Of a DNA stretch of 64,000 nt, positions 52,059 to 61,329 are shown piece by piece. Position 1 is the first letter of the stretch. Every line of letters begins with the position of its first letter. The position numbers and the translations under genes were made by a program. Origin of the DNA: Soonwooa sp032078105 (GTDB lineage: Bacteria > Bacteroidota > Bacteroidia > Flavobacteriales > Weeksellaceae); assembly GCA_046269235.1 (NCBI GenBank), contig JBJZOS010000001.1:310001-374000 (forward strand), read 5' to 3'. The notes below the pieces were generated by a model. That model made no database searches, had not been told where the DNA came from, and was given only the letters and a program-made list of their open reading frames with translations.

Positions 52059-52925
52059 ATGAAAGCAATATTATTAAGCGTCTCAACTATTGGTCTTTTC
52101 TCTTGTCAATCGCCAACAGACAGCAAGTTGGAGGTGTTAACGACCTTGCCAAAAGTTATTAAAGAAGCTTCTGCAGCCGAGATTACACCAGCGTCGCCAG
52201 ATTTGGTTTGGACGATAGAAGATCAAAAAAATGATAATATCTTATTTGGTTTTACTAAAAATGGAGAACTAAAAAAAGAAATCCGAATTAACAATGTAGA
52301 AAATAATGATTGGGAAGATCTAACAGCAGATGACGCTGGTAATATCTACATTGGTGATTTTGGAAACAACGATAACGAGAGACAAAACCTAGCGATCTAT
52401 AAAATTAGTGCTTTGGATTTGACGAAAGATCAAACGGAGGCTTCAGAGATTGTCGAATTTTATTATCCAGAGCAAACCGAATTTCCTGCCAAGAAAAAAG
52501 ATAGAATTTACGATGCGGAGTCATTTTTTATTTTCAATAATCAATTTTATTTGTTTACAAAAAATAGAAGTTCAAAATTTGATGGCACAACATCTTTGTA
52601 TCGCGTTGATAACAAACCTGGGCAACGATTACCTGCTAAAAAGATTTCGAGTTTTAGGACTTGCGATAACTTCAACCATTGCGCGGTGACAAGTGCTGCG
52701 ATCAGTCCTGATAAAAAGAAAGTTGCAATTTTGAGTTCGGATAAAGTGTGGATTTTTACAGATTTCAAAGGGGATGATTTCTTCTCTGGAAAATCTCAGA
52801 TGATCGAGTTGGATCATTATACACAAAAGGAAGGATTGACTTTCGAGACTAATGACAGTCTTTTCATTACGGATGAAGCCGCCAAAAAAGGCGAATCTTT
52901 TCTGTATCGTTTAAAACTGAAATAA
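52059..52925 (+). CDS. Lipoprotein with beta-propeller-like sequence
   Basis: A 288-residue protein. The lipobox GLFSC places the lipidated Cys at residue 16. The mature part has repeated blade-like units: PDLVWTIEDQKNDNILFGF, WEDLTADDAGNIYIGDFGNN, DAESFFIFNNQFYLFTKN and GLTFETNDSLFITDEAAKKG, as in SdiA-regulated-like or esterase-like beta propellers. No catalytic motif is clear. It is a membrane-anchored periplasmic or surface protein of unknown function. It stands between two terminators, so it is monocistronic. Confidence 0.82.
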   Translation: MKAILLSVSTIGLFSCQSPTDSKLEVLTTLPKVIKEASAAEITPASPDLVWTIEDQKNDNILFGFTKNGELKKEIRINNVENNDWEDLTADDAGNIYIGDFGNNDNERQNLAIYKISALDLTKDQTEASEIVEFYYPEQTEFPAKKKDRIYDAESFFIFNNQFYLFTKNRSSKFDGTTSLYRVDNKPGQRLPAKKISSFRTCDNFNHCAVTSAAISPDKKKVAILSSDKVWIFTDFKGDDFFSGKSQMIELDHYTQKEGLTFETNDSLFITDEAAKKGESFLYRLKLK

Positions 52926-52949
52926 AATCTCTTTGATCTAAAAAGATGC

Positions 52950-52976
52950 AACCGTCGATAATGACGGTTTTTTTTG
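52950..52976 (+). terminator. Terminator after the lipoprotein gene
   Basis: The stem aaccgtc (52950-52956) / gacggtt (52963-52969) with a 6-base loop is followed by a run of T. Confidence 0.92.
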
Positions 52977-53027
52977 AACTTGAAAAAATGGCAGGAGGCA
53001 CTGTTAATATTTCAGTTTAAGATTTTG

Positions 53028-53035
53028 TAATTTTG
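53028..53035 (+). promoter_or_regulatory. -7 box for the PPTase gene
   Basis: TAATTTTG fits TAnnTTTG, 18 bases before the ATG at 53053. Confidence 0.5.
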
Positions 53036-53052
53036 CAATCAAAATTTTTTCT

Positions 53053-53667
53053 ATGCCTTTGTACAGAGATTTTTCGGATGATAAAGCACAACTTCTTATT
53101 TGGAAGTATGATGAACAGGAAGTTTTGGATATGGAGACTTTGTTAGAAAAGGAGAATTATAATAAAGTTAAAGATTATCATCCTAAGAAAATAAAAGAGG
53201 TTTTGATGGTTCGTAAAATGTTAAAACAGATTTTGCCCAATCATAAAATCCTTTACAAAGACACTGGCGAACCCTATCTAGAACCACAAGATTTTAATAT
53301 TTCGATAAGTCATTCTTTCCCGTTGGCGGCGATAGCAATTTCTAAATCAAAAATCGGTATTGATCTCGAACGAAAAAACGAAAAAATAAAACGAATTCGT
53401 CACAAGTTTATCCTTCACGAAAACGACTTTATCGATGATAATTTCGAGGTAGACTATTTAACCGCAATTTGGAGCGTCAAAGAAGCGCTCTACAAAATTC
53501 ACCACTCCAAATATTGGTCACTTAAAAAACATTACGATATACAAAGCTTTAGTTTGAGCGAAAATTTTAGTGTTAATGCACGGGTTTATGACCATAGTTT
53601 CGAAGATGTTTTCAGCGTCAATGTCCGAGATATTGGGGATTTTTACTTTTCTTCAGTTTTAGAATAA
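53053..53667 (+). CDS. 4'-phosphopantetheinyl transferase superfamily protein
   Basis: A 204-residue Sfp-type enzyme that would load the phosphopantetheine arm of CoA onto carrier proteins. Family motifs are visible: NISISHSFPLAAIAIS, then IGIDLERKNEKIKRI with the metal-binding Asp, and IWSVKEALYKIHH with the WxxKEA motif. The carrier target (fatty-acid ACP or a secondary-metabolite carrier) cannot be told, as no carrier or synthase gene is in the window. It is cytoplasmic and has its own -7 box; it is convergent with the FUSC gene. Confidence 0.93.
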   Translation: MPLYRDFSDDKAQLLIWKYDEQEVLDMETLLEKENYNKVKDYHPKKIKEVLMVRKMLKQILPNHKILYKDTGEPYLEPQDFNISISHSFPLAAIAISKSKIGIDLERKNEKIKRIRHKFILHENDFIDDNFEVDYLTAIWSVKEALYKIHHSKYWSLKKHYDIQSFSLSENFSVNARVYDHSFEDVFSVNVRDIGDFYFSSVLE

Positions 53668-53763
53668 AGTATTTCTTTGGCTGTGTAAGTAATTGGTTAC
53701 TAGTATTTTTTATTTGTAAAGTCCACTTGTTATAGATGCAATGTTTTTACGAAAACCACGTCA

Positions 53764-56010
53764 TTATTCGGATTTATTTCTGTAGTAATTTTCGACCACT
53801 TTTCTCTGGTCTTTGACAACATCATAGATCAGTTCTAACAAATCCTGAATACTTTTTAACTCTGTTAAATGACTAATTTTTGTCGGATCACGATGATCCT
53901 TGTATTCGCTTTCGTCAAGTTCTCGCCTGCGTTTTTCTAGCAATTCATCCACGTGATCGTCGGGTTCTATTTTGCTTTGGTCGATAATATCATGATCGAA
54001 TTCTTCTTTGTGTAAAAGAGAGTTACTTCTAATCAATTCTGACGATATTTTTATTTTCCAACTTTGGCTGTCAATCTCAGGATATTGCTCCTCATTTTTA
54101 GCGTATTGCGAAAGCGAGGCTGTATAGGCGGTCAAAAGGTGAGAGGTCGTCACAAATTGATGTACGGTTTCCAATTTTTTTTGTTGATCTTTAGGGTCAG
54201 AAATCATCCTTTGGAAGTTATCCGACAGGTTGGCAAGATCGATAATAGCATTCTTTCTTTTAAGACGATATTGCTCATCATTTTCTTCTTTGTTAATGAA
54301 AAGATCCATTACCACGCGGAAGTATTCCAGATTGCTCTTAGCCGATTTTTTCATCAATTGTAAATTCTGAGTATATTCCCAAACAGGGAAAACAAAATAA
54401 GCGACCAAAAATGTAACAGCACCTCCAATGGCAGTATCTATAATTCGGTCTTTGAAGATGAGGTTGACATTACCAGGGCGTAAAAAATTAAAGGATAAAA
54501 AAACATAGATGGTCATAAAGAATACCGCCCAAAAATATTTTGATTTTAAAAGACTGAAACATAAGGTCATTGTTGTCAATAAAATGGCTAACAAAATGCT
54601 ATGATCCGTAATGTAATACAAAACAATGTAAGCCGCAACTCCACCTGCAATCGTGCCGTAAAGTCGAAGAAGATTGCGATGTTTTGTCGTACTATAAGAG
54701 GGTTTTAGAATGGCTGTGATGGTGATCATAATCCAATAAGCATGGCCAATTCCTAAAAATTTCATTTTAGAAAAAAGATAACCAATAAATAGTGCTAAAG
54801 TGACACGAACAGCATGACGAAAATGTCCAGAATCTAAAGATATATTGCTCAGAAGCACTTTACGGTTAAGACGTTCTTCTTTTGGTACAAATTTGTTAAG
54901 ATCAAGACCTGTCGAAAGACTTTTTGCCAATTTAACATCTTGATCAAAAACCCTGAAAATGGATTTCACTTCGTCCGTTACATCCGTGATACGCATCAAA
55001 ACTTGGCGCAGAAGCATAAAGTCTTCTAAATTGTCCGAATTGATCTGTTTAAGACGATGTTCGTAAAACTCGTGGTAAATCTCTTTTAAAGCTTTATCAA
55101 AGTTGAATTGCTCTTTTGTCCTAATATTACCTTGCAACGCAATACCAATATTGGTAATTTCGTTGGCCATGTTGGTCAAATAATCGTGCATCATGTTTAG
55201 GAGTTTGGTTTCTCCAAAAACATGATTCAGTTTTCTATAATCATTCTCCGAGGTGAAGAGCTTCTCGTAAAGATCAATAGAATTAAGAAACATCAACATC
55301 AAAATTCGACTTTGCGTTGTTGATTCGTTGACGATTTTTCTAGTTTTAAAAACGATTTCGCGTGTTGCTTCTTGTTGGTCTTTTATTTTTATCTGTTGCG
55401 ATATAAGCTGGCTGAGAAGTGTATCGACATTTTCGTTTTTACGATAAAACTTAGCTTTTATTCTTAAATAATCTGCGAGTTCTAGATAATTTTCGCCAAC
55501 CATTTGGCTCGCTAATTTGTAGGGTTGTAAAGTCGATACAATTAAAAATACTACGACAAACCAAATACAACCTCCCAGAAATATGATAAGACTTTTAAAA
55601 ATATCGTGTCCTGTTAAATGTCCATCAATAAAGATACTAAGGACAACCAATGATAAAGATCCAACGCCAGCAAGTCGTGTTCCGTAGACGCCAATTAGTG
55701 AAAAAAACATCCCGAAAAGAATGATTTCTAAATAAACTATAAATTGGAAATCTTTGACCAGACTAGCTATTAACGCTACAAAAAAGTAAGAAATGACCGC
55801 AAAAGCTAAAGTGTTACGTCGTCTTACAAATGGCCCCGGTTGGTCGGTAAGACCTACAAAACTTGTCCCCATCGGGAAGAGAAAATAATCTTGCAGTAAG
55901 CCAAAATGTGCTAGGATAATACTCGGAATAACAATAGCCAAGGCAATTCTTGTCCCTGCAAAAATATATTGGCTTGTTAAAAATTTTTTGAGTTCCGAAG
56001 TATAATTCAT
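53764..56010 (-). CDS. FUSC/YccS-like integral membrane protein
   Basis: A 748-residue inner-membrane protein with two sets of about six hydrophobic segments (about 15-165 and 390-545), each preceding a soluble helical region (about 170-385 and 550-748). This duplicated plan, and motifs such as MITITAILKPSYSTTKHRNLLRLYGTIAG in the second half (PSYSTTKHRNLLRLYGT), are typical of FUSC/YccS proteins, related to aromatic-acid exporters such as AaeB. The substrate is unknown. No membrane-fusion partner gene is near. It is separated from porV by a hairpin terminator, so it is probably transcribed on its own. Confidence 0.92.
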   Translation of the reverse strand: MNYTSELKKFLTSQYIFAGTRIALAIVIPSIILAHFGLLQDYFLFPMGTSFVGLTDQPGPFVRRRNTLAFAVISYFFVALIASLVKDFQFIVYLEIILFGMFFSLIGVYGTRLAGVGSLSLVVLSIFIDGHLTGHDIFKSLIIFLGGCIWFVVVFLIVSTLQPYKLASQMVGENYLELADYLRIKAKFYRKNENVDTLLSQLISQQIKIKDQQEATREIVFKTRKIVNESTTQSRILMLMFLNSIDLYEKLFTSENDYRKLNHVFGETKLLNMMHDYLTNMANEITNIGIALQGNIRTKEQFNFDKALKEIYHEFYEHRLKQINSDNLEDFMLLRQVLMRITDVTDEVKSIFRVFDQDVKLAKSLSTGLDLNKFVPKEERLNRKVLLSNISLDSGHFRHAVRVTLALFIGYLFSKMKFLGIGHAYWIMITITAILKPSYSTTKHRNLLRLYGTIAGGVAAYIVLYYITDHSILLAILLTTMTLCFSLLKSKYFWAVFFMTIYVFLSFNFLRPGNVNLIFKDRIIDTAIGGAVTFLVAYFVFPVWEYTQNLQLMKKSAKSNLEYFRVVMDLFINKEENDEQYRLKRKNAIIDLANLSDNFQRMISDPKDQQKKLETVHQFVTTSHLLTAYTASLSQYAKNEEQYPEIDSQSWKIKISSELIRSNSLLHKEEFDHDIIDQSKIEPDDHVDELLEKRRRELDESEYKDHRDPTKISHLTELKSIQDLLELIYDVVKDQRKVVENYYRNKSE

Positions 56011-56026
56011 ATAACAAAAATAAAAG

Positions 56027-56054
56027 AAAAATGCCTCATAACAGAGGCATTTTT
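56027..56054 (-). terminator. Terminator after porV
   Basis: An 11-bp stem (aaaaatgcctc at 56027-56037 with gaggcattttt at 56044-56054) has T-rich flanks on both strands. It lies 20 bases past the porV stop. Confidence 0.92.
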
Positions 56055-56073
56055 AATAATATTTGGATAAAGA

Positions 56074-57228
56074 TTAATAATCTTGAGAGTTGTAAGTTTC
56101 GCCTCCAATATTCCAAGTTAGACCAAATCTAAGGGTGTTGTCCAAAGCACTGTTAACTTTTGACATATTAATTAGATAAGATAAGTCTAATCCAAAAGAT
56201 TGATACTTAAGACCTACACCAACAGTTGCATACTGTCTTGCTCCTTGCTCAGGACTTTCTGTAAAGTAACCCGCACGGATTGCAAATGCATCATCATAAG
56301 AATATTCTGCAGCTCCTGATAGCATAATACTTTTTTTGTTACCGAAAGATTTCCCAATACCTTCCATTACACCAACGTTAGGGATTGTGTAAATTGGTTT
56401 TCCATTAGCATCGTAATCAGAAACTTCTGGACCAGGTACTAAAAGTTTCGAAGCTTCACCACTGATGCTGAATCGGTTAAGGTCATCAATGAATAAGTCA
56501 TAACCTACACCTAATCTTGCCATTGTTGGAAGATATGATCTAGAATTTTCGTCACCTGTGTAATCTAATCTTGGACCAAGGTTTTGTACCGCCCAACCAG
56601 CATTAACACGTCCTTCGTAATCACCGATACTTTGATGTTTTGGAGATCTGAAGTAACCAGATACATCTACTGCAAAAGTATTAGCTGGTTTTAAAGTGTT
56701 ATCCGAATTGAAACTACCACCTAAGTCTGATCTGATGAAACGTCCAGTAACAGCCATGGAGTAATTGTCTGTTAATTTTAGACCATAAGCAACATCTAGA
56801 GAGAATTCGTTAGGTTTGGTGGTTCCCATATCGGACACCACGCCTCCAACATATTGGCTTAGATTAACTTCTCCCATATTGAAGTAGTAGATGCTGGCAC
56901 TAAGGGTAGATCTTTCGTCATCTCCTAAAAATGTGTAAAAAGAACCATAAAGTAAGAAAACATCGTTTGTTAACTTGCTCATATACGGTGTATAGTTAAC
57001 TCCCACACCAGAAGTATTTTTTGCAAAAGGATATTTTGCAGCATTCCAAAATTGTGAAAAAGCGTCCGTTGATGTCGCAACCCCTTGATCTCCCATACCT
57101 CCTGCTCTTGCGTCTGGCGAAATTCTTAAAAAAGGAGCTCCTGTTAGTACTGTGTAGTCAGATTGAGAGTAGGCTGCAATGCTCATACCTAATCCCAAAC
57201 CTAAAAAGAGTTTTTTTGTCAAATTCAT
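56074..57228 (-). CDS. porV: Type IX secretion system outer-membrane protein PorV (LptO)
   Basis: A 384-residue FadL-like beta-barrel with a signal peptide ending AYS-QSD. The mature start GAPFLRISPDARAGGMGDQG and VATSTDAFSQFWNAAKYPFA are the PorV signature. PorV shuttles cargo from the Sov translocon and forms the attachment complex with PorU, PorZ and PorQ. The last strand LRFGLTWNIGGETYNSQDY ends in the usual aromatic tail. It is downstream of porU (51-base gap) in one operon and is followed by a strong terminator. Confidence 0.97.
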   Translation of the reverse strand: MNLTKKLFLGLGLGMSIAAYSQSDYTVLTGAPFLRISPDARAGGMGDQGVATSTDAFSQFWNAAKYPFAKNTSGVGVNYTPYMSKLTNDVFLLYGSFYTFLGDDERSTLSASIYYFNMGEVNLSQYVGGVVSDMGTTKPNEFSLDVAYGLKLTDNYSMAVTGRFIRSDLGGSFNSDNTLKPANTFAVDVSGYFRSPKHQSIGDYEGRVNAGWAVQNLGPRLDYTGDENSRSYLPTMARLGVGYDLFIDDLNRFSISGEASKLLVPGPEVSDYDANGKPIYTIPNVGVMEGIGKSFGNKKSIMLSGAAEYSYDDAFAIRAGYFTESPEQGARQYATVGVGLKYQSFGLDLSYLINMSKVNSALDNTLRFGLTWNIGGETYNSQDY

Positions 57229-57279
57229 AATTAGTTAGTTAGTGGTAAATTTTACCGTTTTAATATTTTTATTCTTTAG

Positions 57280-60200
57280 TTATTTTAATAATACCATTTT
57301 TTCGACGGCTGTTGCGCTGCCTTTACACTTGTCTTGGTTTTGACTTCTTGCAAATATCTTAAAAATATATGTACCTTTTGCTACTGTGTCACCAAAGTCG
57401 TCTTTTCCGTCCCATTCTATAGCTTGTTTAGGCGTTCTGTAACCTTCTAAAAATGGTTCTGCAGTTATAGTATTACTCAAGGTTCTTACAAGTTTTCCTG
57501 TTATGGTAAAAATTTGAACATTTACATCTAGCATATCATCACAATTATGTTCAAACTGTACATATGTTTTGTTGGTGAAAGGATTTGGCCAGTTAAGAGG
57601 TCTGTTGATAACCAATTGTTGCTGACTTTCATCTTTCACTACAAAGTTTAACGTAGAGGTTGTGGAATTATTATTAATATCCCAAATTTTAAATGTTAAT
57701 TGATGTTCTCCAGGTTTTAAATTTCTGAAAGGGTAGGTAACATTGCCTTTTTGATAGTCGTTTAAGCTTGCGTTAACACATCCATTTCCTTCCCCAGGAG
57801 AGTAGAAGTCATTTAATACTTTAGTGTTAATAACTTCGCCATCTAGCAAGACCGTTATATCATGGCCAATACCAGATCCAGTTGAGTTGATACCAATATT
57901 GTCGGTAACGCAGGCTAGTAACATGGGATTTTGGTCGGTTATACCGCCATTAGCAAAGTTAATGTTGTTCATGTACAGATTAACCTTTGGAGGCTCGCTA
58001 TCATTAACTCCATTAGGATTAATGCCGCCAACAGTTACAGAATCATTGTAGAATACATCGTAAGATTTGTTATCAGCATAGATTAGAATTCTACCAAATC
58101 CCAAGTCATAATTAATATCTTTAGGAACATAGAACTCCACCGTGAACTTTCCATTTTCAACTTTTCCAGAAGCTTTTACAATTGGACTGCCTTCTTCTTT
58201 ATATTGAAGTGGTGGTTTCATATCTCTATAAGGATCGTTATTACGCGTGACCTTATCTAGTTTTTTATCAAAGATGTTAATGACGGCTCGACCTGTGAAG
58301 GTGTCATCTATTGTGCCGTCAGCTTTGTTAATGTGGCCTGTTATTTTAACAAAATCTAAAGCTCTGATTTTCCCAGCTTCAGGCGTAATAACTTGGTCAA
58401 TATTAAGAAGACGTTGAGGTCTAGATAATGTCATCGCGGGATCACCTAGATAGTTTACTTTTAGATGGTTAATGTCTGCGCCTCGTTTTTTTCTTGCTTC
58501 TAAAAATGAATTACCAAGTGTACGGAATCTGTCATTTTCTAACTCTAGGTTAAAAATATTATTTGTCAAAATTCCTGTAAAGTCTTCTCCGTAGGCCGTT
58601 GCAATTGCTCGGCTAGAAGTGATCATCGTTGCTGCGCCACCTGTTTTTAATTTTATAACTTGTTCTCCAGCAGAATAAGTTCCTGGATCATCCCAAAGTG
58701 TAAACTCACAAGTAATAGTTGACACCAGCGGAAATCTGCTATAGAGTGATGTGAAATTGTTGAAGTTACTAATTTCTGAGGTTGTTAATACACGTTCTTG
58801 CGCCCAACCATTAATACCACCATGCCCAAAGTAGAACAAGTAAAGACTATTACCGACATCATTACTTATCGCTTGATTAACCTGCGGATATCGCTGTCCT
58901 CCGGCTGTTGCTTCTGGAGGAAAAGCGTCAAGATAGAGTTTTCGTACATTGTATTCTGAGCGGGCAGTACCTGTTTCAAAATTCGATACCAAAGAAGTAT
59001 TCATGGTATTGTGGAAAGGTGTTGACGTCTCATTATCGTTATCATCTACAACAAAGTCTAACTTCATTCGCCACTCTCCAAATGGTGAAGATTGTCCTGG
59101 TAAGGCATTATAATAAGCCAATGTTTTATCGATTAATAATTTGGCTTCTGCCACATTTGCTGCTGGCAAACGACCAACCGGAATGCTTGGGATAATCCTC
59201 GAAATATCTACAATATCTCCTTGAGGTTCTGTCATGACGAAATAGTCATCTGTAACATAAGTGTCCGAGTAGTTATGACTTTCCTCGCTTTGATAACTAG
59301 GGACTACGTCCGTATTATTAGGGACGCGATTTTTAAAATCATACGACGTATCACCAAGTATGAAAACATATTTTAGACTGCCACTAGCATTTAGTTTTGT
59401 GACAAAATCTCGTACTGCCGTTATATCTTTGCTACCACTGCTATATTCGTTGTAGATTTTGTTGATATCAACAATTTCTACATTCATATTACTTTTGCTT
59501 CTATGATAATTGGCTAGTCTTTGCGCCTCACCAATCATATTGGGTTGGGTTATGATAAGATAATTAACATTAGATAAAGCAGACAAATTTTGATTGTCAA
59601 TACGTCCTACAAAGGTTGGATTATAGGCTGCTGCTTGGTTAAAAGCTACAAATTCGTTATTAAAAAATCTGTTGGTGCTGCTTGTTTGATAACCAAAATT
59701 AAAACTAGAAGCATTTGCATTTTTGTTAACTTTTCGTTTGACATTCGTTACGTCAGATACATCCCAAACCTGTTCAAGTCCAGCGGTATTAGAGATGCTA
59801 AAACCATACAGATTGTCAGATTTTTCGTTAATATCATAACTTCGGAAAGATAACTGTCCTGCATTATTAAAAGTCAAATCTTGCTTGTAAGTGATTTCTG
59901 CATAATCCCAATAAAATTGTCCATATGGATTGGGACCTGTATTTGGTTTATAGTTAAAAATAATACTAGAAGTCGACGTATTTGACAGAATGTTGTCGCT
60001 TACCAACAACGAAACATTATCAACACCCACTGTAACAGTTGTATTGTTTTTGCCATTAACGGAGATTTCTATTTGATTGTTTTTACCATCTTTAGCAGCA
60101 ACTCGAGTGTTATATTTAACAATATCTGTGGGCAGAATTGGCGTTCTTACATCAAATTTAACCTCTTTAGGCGTCGTGAAAGCATCACCAACCCATAGGC

Positions 60201-61188
60201 GGCCAAGTTTCATAAGGTTGTACTTTTCTTCGTTAATGTATTGATAGTCATCATAACGAGAAATAAGACTACTAGGAACGGGAGTGTCTTCGGGATTAAT
60301 TCTTTTACCAGGACCCTTATCAAAGTTTATAAAATAGTAAGCGTAATCCTCATAAATATTAATATAATTGGAACTTTTATTACGGCGTGTATCAATTCGT
60401 CCATTTCTCTTTGTAGATCCAGTTAGGTTAAAACCATGAGGACCTTGCGCATAAAAAAGGACATAATCGTTATCATTCCAGACGCCATCATCACCTCCCA
60501 CAACTTGTATAGCATTTTCCTGAAGTGCTGCATAACGAGCATCAGAATTGTTCTCCGGAAGCATCAGACCGCCGTTGCCGTAGATTCTAAAGTTATTGGG
60601 GTTAATCCCTGAAACATTGATGCCGTTGTCTTGTAAGAATTTTTTAGTAATCTTAAAAACTCCAGATTTGTCAACTTTTATTTTATAAAAAGTACCACTC
60701 TCTAACGGGTTTTCTGTTGTACCTAGTCCGGTACCTTTATTAGCGATATAGTTTTTGTTCGATAATTCAATATCTACAGATAAAAGTCGGTAGATTACAT
60801 GATTGACTTTTTTAAAAGTAGGAACGTATACGCTACCAACTTCCGAATTTAATTTGTCACTATAAGCGTACACTACCTCAAAACTATCTTCACTTGGTAA
60901 AAATTCAGGATTAATATCATACAAGTCTTCGCTCTTAGCTTTTTCCCAAGCAAAATTTTTGGCAATAACTTCTTTGCCATCATTTTTTTTCTCAACAACG
61001 ATGCTTACACCACGAGAGCCTACGTCATAACCTTCATTTTTGAAGTAAGGTAAATTCTGTTTGTAACTGCTAAAGTCAAAAGATTTGCTTCCTTCCCATT
61101 GGATATTGACTTTTTGTCCAAAAGCACCAATTGAGATTGCAACAAACAGTAAAGAGTAAAAGTTCTTTTTCATTGAGGTTATATTCAA
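57280..61188 (-). CDS. porU: T9SS C-terminal signal peptidase PorU
   Basis: A 1302-residue gingipain-type (C25) cysteine peptidase at the cell surface that removes sorting domains from T9SS cargo and, in Porphyromonas, links cargo to A-LPS. A signal peptide lies near the N-terminus (GAFGQ). The propeptide-like domain covers about residues 20-550; the peptidase domain is about 550-950. The catalytic pair is His789 in YFGHGGINGW and Cys827 in STITCEFTLWDD. Ig-like and CTD-type domains follow (NWPNPFTNKTYVQFE and GTYIFKIFAR); PorU keeps its own CTD. It is first in a porU-porV operon, divergent from gldJ. Confidence 0.97.
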   Translation of the reverse strand: MNITSMKKNFYSLLFVAISIGAFGQKVNIQWEGSKSFDFSSYKQNLPYFKNEGYDVGSRGVSIVVEKKNDGKEVIAKNFAWEKAKSEDLYDINPEFLPSEDSFEVVYAYSDKLNSEVGSVYVPTFKKVNHVIYRLLSVDIELSNKNYIANKGTGLGTTENPLESGTFYKIKVDKSGVFKITKKFLQDNGINVSGINPNNFRIYGNGGLMLPENNSDARYAALQENAIQVVGGDDGVWNDNDYVLFYAQGPHGFNLTGSTKRNGRIDTRRNKSSNYINIYEDYAYYFINFDKGPGKRINPEDTPVPSSLISRYDDYQYINEEKYNLMKLGRLWVGDAFTTPKEVKFDVRTPILPTDIVKYNTRVAAKDGKNNQIEISVNGKNNTTVTVGVDNVSLLVSDNILSNTSTSSIIFNYKPNTGPNPYGQFYWDYAEITYKQDLTFNNAGQLSFRSYDINEKSDNLYGFSISNTAGLEQVWDVSDVTNVKRKVNKNANASSFNFGYQTSSTNRFFNNEFVAFNQAAAYNPTFVGRIDNQNLSALSNVNYLIITQPNMIGEAQRLANYHRSKSNMNVEIVDINKIYNEYSSGSKDITAVRDFVTKLNASGSLKYVFILGDTSYDFKNRVPNNTDVVPSYQSEESHNYSDTYVTDDYFVMTEPQGDIVDISRIIPSIPVGRLPAANVAEAKLLIDKTLAYYNALPGQSSPFGEWRMKLDFVVDDNDNETSTPFHNTMNTSLVSNFETGTARSEYNVRKLYLDAFPPEATAGGQRYPQVNQAISNDVGNSLYLFYFGHGGINGWAQERVLTTSEISNFNNFTSLYSRFPLVSTITCEFTLWDDPGTYSAGEQVIKLKTGGAATMITSSRAIATAYGEDFTGILTNNIFNLELENDRFRTLGNSFLEARKKRGADINHLKVNYLGDPAMTLSRPQRLLNIDQVITPEAGKIRALDFVKITGHINKADGTIDDTFTGRAVINIFDKKLDKVTRNNDPYRDMKPPLQYKEEGSPIVKASGKVENGKFTVEFYVPKDINYDLGFGRILIYADNKSYDVFYNDSVTVGGINPNGVNDSEPPKVNLYMNNINFANGGITDQNPMLLACVTDNIGINSTGSGIGHDITVLLDGEVINTKVLNDFYSPGEGNGCVNASLNDYQKGNVTYPFRNLKPGEHQLTFKIWDINNNSTTSTLNFVVKDESQQQLVINRPLNWPNPFTNKTYVQFEHNCDDMLDVNVQIFTITGKLVRTLSNTITAEPFLEGYRTPKQAIEWDGKDDFGDTVAKGTYIFKIFARSQNQDKCKGSATAVEKMVLLK

Positions 61189-61329
61189 TTTACAAAATAA
61201 ACGAAAATTTCTAAAAAAAGATATATAACAATAAAACTTATTTATTCCCGTTAGAAAAAAAGCATATCATTATTTGATTTATTAAAATATTTATTTTTTC
61301 TTTGTACTTTGTAAATGATTATATCAACT

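Noticed and set aside
61315..61329. Upstream ATG of gldJ
   Set aside because: The ATG at 61330 gives a standard lipoprotein signal with Cys20. The extra MIIST would only spoil the charged N-terminus.
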